NCBI GenBank assembly: GCA_001595885.1
Contig: LSSH01000022.1
Coordinates: forward strand, 1 to 23,383
Direction of reading: 5' to 3'
DNA: 23,383 nt
From: Candidatus Proteinoplasmatales archaeon SG8-5
GTDB taxonomy: Archaea; Thermoplasmatota; Thermoplasmata; SG8-5
The position numbers and the translations under genes were made by a program. Shown here in pieces: positions 7,445 to 13,853 of this stretch (the stretch's first letter is position 1; each line of letters opens with the position of its first letter). A model generated the notes under the pieces. The model was not told the DNA's origin. It did no database searches and was given only the letters and a program-made list of their open reading frames with translations.

Positions 7445-7987
7445 TTACTGGACGTCCATCGTCTTGAACATCGGGGACCTGTAAGCTTCCTTGACGGACA
7501 ACTTTCCGTATTCCTGCTGGCCGCCGACCTCTTCGTCGAAGAAGCCTTTCTCTTCCTTCAGGACGTTGTAATGCCCCATCTCGGTCTGGGCAAGATATCT
7601 GAATAGCTTCCTGTGTTCCCTATGCTGGCTTGCGAGGAAGGTATACACCTTGTTGGCGCTCATCTCGTTCTCCATGGCGATGTTGAGCGCCTCGATGAGG
7701 CTCTCTACCCTCTCGACCTCGGCCACGCTCTCAAAGGGCGGAAGCCCGTCTGGAACGTGATAGTTCCTATCTCCGAAGGCGTCCTCGTGGAGGTTGAGGA
7801 GAGCTCTCATGTGAAGCTCCTCGTCCCTGGCGATACTTTCGAACTTATGCTTCACCAGGTCGTTGGGTTCAAAGACCTTGACTATCATCCAATAGAAATT
7901 GCCTGCAGCCTCCTCCGACCCAATGGCATAACCGATAATCTCCTTAAGATCAAGAGATTTCAGCTTTTCTTCCATGTCTTCGTACAT
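7445..7987 (-). CDS. Ferritin-like (rubrerythrin-type) diiron protein
   Basis: Four-helix-bundle protein of 180 residues with the two half-sites of a carboxylate-bridged diiron centre: Glu25 and then E56xxH59 (DEELH) in the first half, Glu106/Glu108 and then E136xxH139 (TEMGH) in the second. The pattern is that of rubrerythrins, which reduce peroxide, or of related iron-handling ferritin-like proteins. There is no C-terminal rubredoxin domain (no CxxC pairs), so any electron donor is a separate protein. A TATA element at 8008-8017 gives a leaderless start at the ATG ending at 7987. The saccharopine dehydrogenase-like gene follows 19 nt downstream. Substrate and partner are not evident. Confidence 0.85.
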   Translation of the reverse strand: MYEDMEEKLKSLDLKEIIGYAIGSEEAAGNFYWMIVKVFEPNDLVKHKFESIARDEELHMRALLNLHEDAFGDRNYHVPDGLPPFESVAEVERVESLIEALNIAMENEMSANKVYTFLASQHREHRKLFRYLAQTEMGHYNVLKEEKGFFDEEVGGQQEYGKLSVKEAYRSPMFKTMDVQ

Positions 7988-8007
7988 GATTTTGGGATTG
8001 TGCTGCG

Positions 8008-8017
8008 ATATTTAAAG
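8008..8017 (-). promoter_or_regulatory. TATA box of the ferritin-like gene
   Basis: CTTTAAATAT on the reverse strand, centred about 26 nt from the ATG ending at 7987. No Shine-Dalgarno site lies between, which fits leaderless initiation. Confidence 0.6.
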
Positions 8018-8056
8018 ATATTCCCGTGCAGGAAATCCATTATTGAAAATGCGGGT

Positions 8057-9334
8057 TCAGTCATCGTCCGTGAGCTCTGCCGGCAAATCCTTTATCCTCA
8101 CCAACGTCTGCTCGCCGGAACGCATATCCCTCACCGTCACAGAATCCTCAACGAGTTCCTTCTCTCCCACAAGTATGGCCCGCTTTGCCTTCACCGAATC
8201 CGCATATGCAAGGGCCTTCGATATCTTCCTGCCCATCAGGTCCGTGTCCGCGGAAATGCCGTTCTCTCTGAGGGCCTTCAGGATCTCAAGAGCCGTAGAC
8301 CTCGTAGCCTGGCTCAGGGGTATCACATAAGCCTTGAGCTGCTGAGATGGAACCTCGCATCCTTCGTTCTCCATCGCCAGCATCAGCCTGTCGAAACCGA
8401 ATGCGAAACCCGTGGAATTGACCTCGTCCCCGCCGAAGAGCTCAGCCAATTTGTAGGCTCCGCCTCCGCATATCTGCTTCTCCGCTCCCAGGGTCGGTGA
8501 GTCTATCTCGAAGACCATGCCCGTATAATAATCGAGACCCCGGGCGACACCGAAATCGACAACACAGTTATCGAATCCATACCTTGACAGCTTCTTCAGG
8601 AGGTTGGACAGGTAGATGAAATTCTCATCAACCTCATCCACCATCTCCTGCACCTTGGTGATGGCGCTCCTCCCTCCGGTGGTGTTGATTATCTCGATCA
8701 GTTTCTCAAGGTTGTCGTAGTCAATTCCATATTCGGATAGGAGGGTCTCGAGCCCTTCAGGATCCTTCTTGTCGATGAAGCGCCTGCAGGCATCATTCAG
8801 GTCCCCAGGAACGCCCAGTTCCTCCAGTACCGTATCCAATATGCCCAGGTGTCCGACCCTCACGACTATGTTCTCGAGACCGACGGACTTCAGGCAGGCC
8901 AGTGCAAGGGCGATGATCTCCGCGTCAGAGTCCATTGACGGCGCGCCGATCAACTCCGCCCCGAACTGGTAGAACTCCCTGAACCTGCCGCTTTGCGGCC
9001 GCTCATACCTGAACACGTTTCCGAAGTAATAGAGCTTCAGGGGTTTTGGCCGGCTGCTCAGCTCGTTCACGTAGTATCGCATGACCGGGGCGGTCAGCTC
9101 AGGCCGCAGTGCAATGTCACGCCCGCCCTTGTCCTTGAAGGCATACATCTCATCCACGATGGCCTCTCCCGAGCGCTCGATGAACAGCTCAGTGCTCTCG
9201 AAGGTGGGCGTGACGACCTCGCCGAAGCCGAACTTCTCGGCCACATCCCTCAACACGCCCTCGACATACCTCCACTTCTGCATCTGCTCGGGTGGGAAAT
9301 CCCGGGTTCCCCGTGGCCTCTGGAATTTTGTCAT
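8057..9334 (-). CDS. hisS: Histidyl-tRNA synthetase
   Basis: Class II aminoacyl-tRNA synthetase that charges tRNA-His, 425 residues, a normal length. Visible signatures are the N-terminal RPRGTRDF, the motif 2 region FRYERPQSGRFREFYQFG at about 108-125, the histidine-specific RGLDYYTG motif at about 261-268, and motif 3 in FAFGFDRLMLAM at about 313-324. A C-terminal anticodon-binding domain of about 90 residues follows (KAYVIPLS onward). The ATG ending at 9334 has no Shine-Dalgarno site. A TATA element at 9357-9370 predicts a leaderless mRNA. The gene lies 69 nt upstream of the ferritin-like gene, which has its own promoter. Conserved enough that function is not in doubt. Confidence 0.97.
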   Translation of the reverse strand: MTKFQRPRGTRDFPPEQMQKWRYVEGVLRDVAEKFGFGEVVTPTFESTELFIERSGEAIVDEMYAFKDKGGRDIALRPELTAPVMRYYVNELSSRPKPLKLYYFGNVFRYERPQSGRFREFYQFGAELIGAPSMDSDAEIIALALACLKSVGLENIVVRVGHLGILDTVLEELGVPGDLNDACRRFIDKKDPEGLETLLSEYGIDYDNLEKLIEIINTTGGRSAITKVQEMVDEVDENFIYLSNLLKKLSRYGFDNCVVDFGVARGLDYYTGMVFEIDSPTLGAEKQICGGGAYKLAELFGGDEVNSTGFAFGFDRLMLAMENEGCEVPSQQLKAYVIPLSQATRSTALEILKALRENGISADTDLMGRKISKALAYADSVKAKRAILVGEKELVEDSVTVRDMRSGEQTLVRIKDLPAELTDDD

Positions 9335-9356
9335 CGTTCTGCCCCAAGACAGCCCG

Positions 9357-9370
9357 TATTTAAAATATTT
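9357..9370 (-). promoter_or_regulatory. TATA box of hisS
   Basis: AAATATTTTAAATA on the reverse strand, centred about 28 nt from the hisS ATG. It fits a leaderless transcript. Confidence 0.6.
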
Positions 9371-9397
9371 GTCGATTTGTGACCTCCCCGCGCTTCA

Positions 9398-9472
9398 CAC
9401 GGGATTTCGAATCGGGGGCAAGCTTTCCATTACAATAGCCAGATTTTTACAATTTGGCGTTCTAATCCCGTG
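9398..9472. repeat. Inverted repeat CACGGGATT / AATCCCGTG with nested inner hairpin
   Basis: A perfect 9-bp inverted repeat has arms at 9398-9406 and 9464-9472. Inside is a weaker imperfect hairpin at about 9438-9458 (GCCAGA facing TTTGGC). A competing pairing is possible between CCCCG at 9386-9390 and CGGGG at 9412-9416. If transcribed rightward this would be a folded leader for the small ORF at 9487. Function is unknown, and the long loop makes chance a real possibility. Confidence 0.35.
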
Positions 9473-9486
9473 CTTACATAGGGGGT

Positions 9487-9639
9487 ATGATTGACTGTGC
9501 CCTAGAGAATCCACATATGGACGATAATGGCCAGATGGAGAAAAATGCACGGAGGGGAGGAAGGAGCATGATTTCTCCTATCGAGTACAGAACAATTCTT
9601 GCGACTATGACTCCATTTTTTGATAGCTATCACTGGTAA
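9487..9639 (+). CDS. Possible small protein of 50 residues, unknown
   Basis: An ATG at 9487 follows a purine run (AGGGGGT) and opens 50 codons with a stop at 9637-9639. The product is polar, with an acidic N-terminal third, a basic RRGGRS centre and an aromatic end. No family is recognised. In favour: a start with a G-rich site and position in an otherwise empty stretch. Against: no clear TATA box, composition unlike the neighbours, and such lengths can occur by chance. Treat it as a candidate only. Confidence 0.25.
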   Translation: MIDCALENPHMDDNGQMEKNARRGGRSMISPIEYRTILATMTPFFDSYHW

Positions 9640-9643
9640 ACAG

Positions 9644-9697
9644 AAAAAAAAAAGGGGGGAGGTAATCGTGATGTGAACTGGATGTCACTGGATTACC
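9644..9697 (-). terminator. Hairpin plus T-run terminator of the RHH gene
   Basis: On the reverse strand, an inverted repeat (GGTAATC at one end, GATTACC at the other, extended inward by GTGA/TCAC after a 2-nt bulge; 9661-9697) is followed by six C and then ten T (9644-9659). It lies about 70 nt past the stop of the leftward RHH gene. A T-run is the core of archaeal termination; the hairpin may add to it. The plus strand has only a short T5 after the same hairpin, so the leftward reading is the better one. Confidence 0.6.
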
Positions 9698-9768
9698 TGT
9701 TTTTGGGTTCCATCCCTCTTAGGTGCCGGTGCATCCATGGACCCTTTCGGGCCTCCCTAAGCGCTCCC

Positions 9769-10044
9769 TTACCTCTTTAACAGGTCTCTCTCAAGGGCTT
9801 CTGCGTTTGTAACGGCCTGTTCCGCATCCTGGATCTTCTGCAGTTTTTCAGGCACCATCTCGATCCTGGTATACACCATGTCCCTGATGGCAACGCGGAT
9901 GGCCTCGGACCGCGACGGGAAGTCGTCGGCCCTCACAAGAAAGTCAATCGCTTTCAGATACCGCTTGGGTAGTCGAATGGTGACCTTCTCGCTGTCTTTG
10001 TTCATGTCTTTCCCTCTGTACTTCTTTTGTACCTTTTCTGACAT
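9769..10044 (-). CDS. Ribbon-helix-helix transcriptional regulator
   Basis: Small DNA-binding protein of about 91 residues. The core EKVTIRLPKRYL forms the beta-strand that would insert into the major groove. It is followed by two helices containing DDFPSRSEAIRVAIRD, the typical archaeal RHH sequence. This resembles the haloarchaeal CdrS type (FPNRSEAIR), but no cell-division gene is nearby, so I give no symbol. The C-terminal 30 residues are a charged helix. Possible starts end at 10059 (TTG), 10044 (ATG) and 10005 (ATG). TATATA at 10065-10070 is 21-26 nt from the 10044 ATG, so I chose that as a leaderless start. It diverges from the large surface-protein gene across an AT-rich spacer and may act there and on itself; this is inference. 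Confidence 0.85.
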   Translation of the reverse strand: MSEKVQKKYRGKDMNKDSEKVTIRLPKRYLKAIDFLVRADDFPSRSEAIRVAIRDMVYTRIEMVPEKLQKIQDAEQAVTNAEALERDLLKR

Positions 10045-10064
10045 ACGAGTGTCGGACAAACGTG

Positions 10065-10070
10065 TATATA
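10065..10070 (-). promoter_or_regulatory. TATA box of the RHH regulator
   Basis: TATATA about 24 nt upstream of the ATG ending at 10044. A second AT-rich candidate lies at 10078-10085. Confidence 0.45.
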
Positions 10071-10226
10071 GCTACTATTATTTAAAGGTTAAGGTATAAA
10101 TATCCGGCTATATTTTGACTATAAAAAAAATAGTACTGGTTACATTTTGCATCTAAATTATTTATTTATAGATATAGTAAAATAACCTTGCGAGTATGGA
10201 ATATTTCAAAACTGTAATAGAAAAGG

Positions 10227-10233
10227 TATAATA
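10227..10233 (+). promoter_or_regulatory. TATA box of the surface-protein gene
   Basis: TATAATA about 27 nt before the GAGGTGA at 10258-10264. The transcript would have a very short leader containing that Shine-Dalgarno site and a GTG start at 10269. The rest of the 10071-10226 spacer is strongly AT-rich, with no ORF. Confidence 0.5.
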
Positions 10234-10268
10234 CTGGTACGAATACTTAGCCCCAAAGAGGTGAATGC

Positions 10269-13200
10269 GTGCGTTATAGGTCTTTGTTAACGGCCCTTAC
10301 TCTGATATTCGTCAGCACCCTCGGTGCGGTGCTTTTGGATAGTCCGAACGCCGGGGCGGTCAGCACCAGCACACCGCCTGTTCTCATATACGGCAACATA
10401 ATGCCCATCCAGCAATCCTATCCTGACCTGAAGGTGACGGATGACGGTAGGACCTATGTGGTATGGACGCAGAGGAGCGGCGCCAACGACAACGTCATGT
10501 TCTCATACTCAACGAACAACGGCACCTCCTTTTCACCGCCGAAGGTCCTCAACACCAACATCTCCGGTAATCAGGCTAGACCCCGGATAGATGTCACTGA
10601 TGCGGGCATCATCCTCGTGACTTGGATAGATTCGAGCAACGATGGGGGAGACGTGTATTTGACTCGGTCGGTGGACGGCGGTGAGACCTTCGAGCCCGAG
10701 TACCTGGTGCACCCGGACACGACCGGCACCCAATTCAATCCGGACATAACGGCGAAAGGCGACACGGTCGCTATAGTCTGGGAAGAGGAGGTCCATGATA
10801 ATTCCATTCGCATTTGGAATGCCAACAACGGCGTCCTTGACCGAACGCTGGACGGGCACACGGCCGCAACACTGTGCCTCGAGTTCTCGCCCGACGGGAG
10901 CACACTGGCCTCCGGCGGAGAGGACAGCCTCGTCAGGATATGGAATCCGAACACCGGCGCTCTGGTTCAGAACCTCACGGACCACGCGAATTACGTCACA
11001 TCCCTGAACTGGTCCTACGACGGAAGCATGCTCGCATCAGGCTCCTATGACCAGAACGTGACTATCTGGAATGTTCCCGGCTATACAGTAATGAACCGAC
11101 TGAACCAGGTAAACGGTGTTCCGACTCAGAACTCGGTTAACGCCCTCGCGTTCTCACCCAATTCCAGCCAGATAGCGGTGGGATACCTAGGCAAGCTCAA
11201 CCCGATGCAGCCGCAGGGACCGCCCTCCGACATGTTCAACCTGACGGTGTGGAACCTCTCCGATTACAGCAACTGGACGGTCAACGAGGATACGGTCGGC
11301 CACAACAACGAGATAAAGGACGTGAGCTTCTCCCACAACGGCACCCTCCTCGCCTCATGCTCGAAGGACAGGACCTTGAAGGTGTGGAACGTCACCACGG
11401 GAGCGTTGCTTAGGGACATCAACCTGAACACCGAAGCCTATTCGTTATCCTGGTCGGCCAACGACACGCTGATATCTACAGCGCTGGCAAACGGGACCGT
11501 CGCAGTTGTCAACATTACCACGTCCGCTGTACAATATTGGCTGAAGTCGCACACCAGCCGCGTGAACACTGTGTCATGGAGCGAGGTGAGGGACGAGATA
11601 GCCTCGGGCGCATCCGAGCTCAACGCCAAGGTCTGGGAGCTGGCAGGGAAGACAGCCCGGCTGAACCTCTCGGGCCATCAAAACAGCGTATATACCGTGG
11701 ACTGGTCCTCGGACGGTAATCACGTAGCAACCGGAGGGGGCAACTCCGGCCAATACGGCATGGGCGAGAAGCAGGTGTTCTGCCTGTACTCGACCGACGC
11801 AGGTCTGACCTTCACAAACCCCGCCGCGGTCTCAGACAACAACCTGGCACTGAAGTCCCAGCCCCGCGTGGATATGGACGCTGCCTACAACGTTCACGTG
11901 GTGTGGTATATATCAGGCAGCGGCGTGGGCATATTCTATTCCAATTCCTCTGACGGGGTGACGTTCAACGAGGACGTCGGGATCTCCGCCGGCTCGGAGT
12001 GGGTGACCCCTGATGTTGCGGTAGAGGACAGCGGCGCGGCCCATGTGGTCTGGCAGCAGAAGAACGGCGTGACAAACATCCATTACGCCAACTCCACCGA
12101 CGGATTCTCGAACGACGTGCAGCTCACGACGGACGGACAGCTGCCCAGGGTCGCGGTCTCCGATTCCGGCTCTGTCCTTTGGGCGGGCTGGAGGCCCACG
12201 GCCGGTTCCACCTATCCCTTCCACGCCAACGTCTCGGTCGACCACGGGCAGACCTTCGGCGACCCGACCACCCTGACGACCGAGAGGATAAGCGCATCGG
12301 CGATCTCTGTGGATTCCTACGGGCAGACGTCCTTCGTCTGGATCAACTGGAACAGGACCGAGATCTACCACAGCTCGACCGTGCTTCAGGACAACTGGAG
12401 GCCCACAGTCATAGGCAACTTCCCGGCGCACAATGCCGTTGACGTCTCCGTTTTCACGAACATACTCGTGAACTTCTCCGAGCCGATGGACCAGGCATCA
12501 GTTGAAGGCGGGTTTTCCGTCAACAATGCCACCCATTCCCTGGACCAGAACGACTGCTCCTCGATCACCTGGAACGGATACGGCGACAAGGTGAACTTCT
12601 CCTTCGAAACGCCGCTGGATTACAACGGCTTCTACAGCGTCACCATCGCCAGTTCCGCGACCGATCTATCGGGCAATTCCCTGGCCTCGAACTATGTGTT
12701 CACGTTCACGACCAGCGCCGACGTCGACCCGCCCGTGATAGAGCATATACAACCCGCTCTGATATGGGGATATGACCAACCCTACGACGTCGAGGTAACG
12801 ATAATCGATTGGTGGGGGACAGTCACAGCGGCGGATTTGCATTATAAAGGAGTTTCCGATTCAAACTTTATCAAACAAGCTTTGACTAACATCGGAGGAG
12901 GCTTGTACACTGCCAGCATCCCGGCCCAGGGCAGTCTTGGCAACGTTTCCTATTACTTCACTGCCTCAGATAACGAGAATAACAACGGCCGGCTTCCATT
13001 GGCCGCCAACCAATACTTCAACTACACAGTGGTCGACTCTGTCGGCCCCGTAATAACCCACATACCTGAAGACATAGGGCCTGTCCAGGAGCCAATCGGC
13101 ATCTCTGCCGTGGTCGTCGACCAGGTGCAACTAGTATCGGTCAGCCTATATTACCTGGGAGTGGGTGAGTCAAACTTCACTCACGTAAACATGACCACGG

Positions 13201-13853
13201 ACACGTCCTTCGACCCGAACGGATACTCATGCACGATCCCGGCCCAGATGGAGATAGGGAACCTGCGATACAACATCACGGCCACGGACGGTTCCAATAA
13301 CTCTGCCAACACCAGCCTTTACACGGTAGCCATCGTCGACCAGTTAAGGCCCGATATAAACTCGGTCATACCGGAATACCTGGCAAACGAGACCGAGGTG
13401 CTGGTGAGGGCGAACATAACCGATAACGTTGCAGTTGACGAGGTCACCCTCTACTTCAAGGCGGTGGGCGGCGACCACTGGGTGGAGAGGAATATGGCCA
13501 ACGTCGGCGGTGACATCTTCGAGTTCACCATACCTGCCCAGCGAAGGAGCGGGACAATCTTCTATTATGTGAACGCGACAGACACCTCGGGCAATCTGGC
13601 CTCAACGCTGACCGAGCAGGACCAGTTCCAGGTCGAGGTTATCGGAACAGGTCCGAACAATACACTCTATTATGCCCTGGCCATTGTGCTCATTGCACTG
13701 GTCGTCGTGCTCGTATACCTCATGGTCACGAAGTTCGGGGGCAAGGCCGGAAAGTCCGAACAAAAGCCTGACACTCCTGAGGAATCAGAATCAGGGCCAA
13801 AGGGCGAGGAACCGAAAGAACAGGAAAGAGTCGATGAAGATGAAGGTCAATGA
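10269..13853 (+). CDS. Large cell-surface protein: BNR propeller with inserted WD40 propeller, Ig-like domains, C-terminal anchor
   Basis: 1194-residue exported protein. A signal peptide (about 1-31) leads to sialidase/BNR-like repeats (about 40-175). A WD40 domain (about 177-495) interrupts a BNR repeat, and BNR-like repeats resume at about 501-705. A Big_5-type Ig-like domain follows (about 710-815, with FSEPMD), then three similar Ig-like modules (about 819-920, 925-1022, 1026-1124), a transmembrane helix (about 1132-1153) and a short, highly charged, acidic cytoplasmic tail. The WD40 part has seven strands of the type IRIWN/VRIWN (near 180, 222, 264, 325, 370, 411 and 453), enough for a closed seven-blade ring. 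There are many N-x-S/T sequons, as expected on an archaeal surface. The start is GTG at 10269 after GAGGTGA; the nearby ATG at 10265 hits a stop at once. I know of no precise function; binding or adhesion at the cell surface is inferred. The 3' end overlaps hel308 by 20 nt. Confidence 0.88.
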   Translation: MRYRSLLTALTLIFVSTLGAVLLDSPNAGAVSTSTPPVLIYGNIMPIQQSYPDLKVTDDGRTYVVWTQRSGANDNVMFSYSTNNGTSFSPPKVLNTNISGNQARPRIDVTDAGIILVTWIDSSNDGGDVYLTRSVDGGETFEPEYLVHPDTTGTQFNPDITAKGDTVAIVWEEEVHDNSIRIWNANNGVLDRTLDGHTAATLCLEFSPDGSTLASGGEDSLVRIWNPNTGALVQNLTDHANYVTSLNWSYDGSMLASGSYDQNVTIWNVPGYTVMNRLNQVNGVPTQNSVNALAFSPNSSQIAVGYLGKLNPMQPQGPPSDMFNLTVWNLSDYSNWTVNEDTVGHNNEIKDVSFSHNGTLLASCSKDRTLKVWNVTTGALLRDINLNTEAYSLSWSANDTLISTALANGTVAVVNITTSAVQYWLKSHTSRVNTVSWSEVRDEIASGASELNAKVWELAGKTARLNLSGHQNSVYTVDWSSDGNHVATGGGNSGQYGMGEKQVFCLYSTDAGLTFTNPAAVSDNNLALKSQPRVDMDAAYNVHVVWYISGSGVGIFYSNSSDGVTFNEDVGISAGSEWVTPDVAVEDSGAAHVVWQQKNGVTNIHYANSTDGFSNDVQLTTDGQLPRVAVSDSGSVLWAGWRPTAGSTYPFHANVSVDHGQTFGDPTTLTTERISASAISVDSYGQTSFVWINWNRTEIYHSSTVLQDNWRPTVIGNFPAHNAVDVSVFTNILVNFSEPMDQASVEGGFSVNNATHSLDQNDCSSITWNGYGDKVNFSFETPLDYNGFYSVTIASSATDLSGNSLASNYVFTFTTSADVDPPVIEHIQPALIWGYDQPYDVEVTIIDWWGTVTAADLHYKGVSDSNFIKQALTNIGGGLYTASIPAQGSLGNVSYYFTASDNENNNGRLPLAANQYFNYTVVDSVGPVITHIPEDIGPVQEPIGISAVVVDQVQLVSVSLYYLGVGESNFTHVNMTTDTSFDPNGYSCTIPAQMEIGNLRYNITATDGSNNSANTSLYTVAIVDQLRPDINSVIPEYLANETEVLVRANITDNVAVDEVTLYFKAVGGDHWVERNMANVGGDIFEFTIPAQRRSGTIFYYVNATDTSGNLASTLTEQDQFQVEVIGTGPNNTLYYALAIVLIALVVVLVYLMVTKFGGKAGKSEQKPDTPEESESGPKGEEPKEQERVDEDEGQ

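Larger units (their letters stand above)
9335..9768. other. 434-nt gene-poor stretch with inverted repeats
   Basis: Between hisS and the RHH regulator I see no conserved gene. The stretch holds the hisS TATA box, a 9-bp inverted repeat with a long loop (9398-9472), one possible 50-codon ORF on the plus strand (9487-9639), and a hairpin with a T-run serving the leftward RHH transcript (9644-9697). About 70 nt on the right (9698-9768) show nothing I can name. Confidence 0.6.

Noticed and set aside
7613..8500. Long plus-strand open frame of 295 codons
   Set aside because: It lies antisense to the ferritin-like gene and hisS, both of which have clear family motifs; its product has no recognisable features.
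9398..9419. TTCGAATC, which resembles a tRNA T-loop
   Set aside because: The flanking bases do not pair as a T-stem, and no acceptor, D or anticodon arm can be drawn around it.
10071..10226. Possible replication origin or CRISPR leader in the AT-rich spacer
   Set aside because: No origin recognition boxes, no cdc6/orc1 gene, no repeat-spacer pattern and no cas genes; a divergent promoter region explains it more simply.
11913..12431. Minus-strand open frame of 172 codons
   Set aside because: Antisense to the BNR-like repeats of the surface protein; composition is what a mirrored GC-rich frame gives.
13672..13833. N-terminal extension of the hel308 frame
   Set aside because: It overlaps the membrane anchor and tail codons of the surface protein out of frame; Hel308 proteins normally begin at the ATG at 13834.
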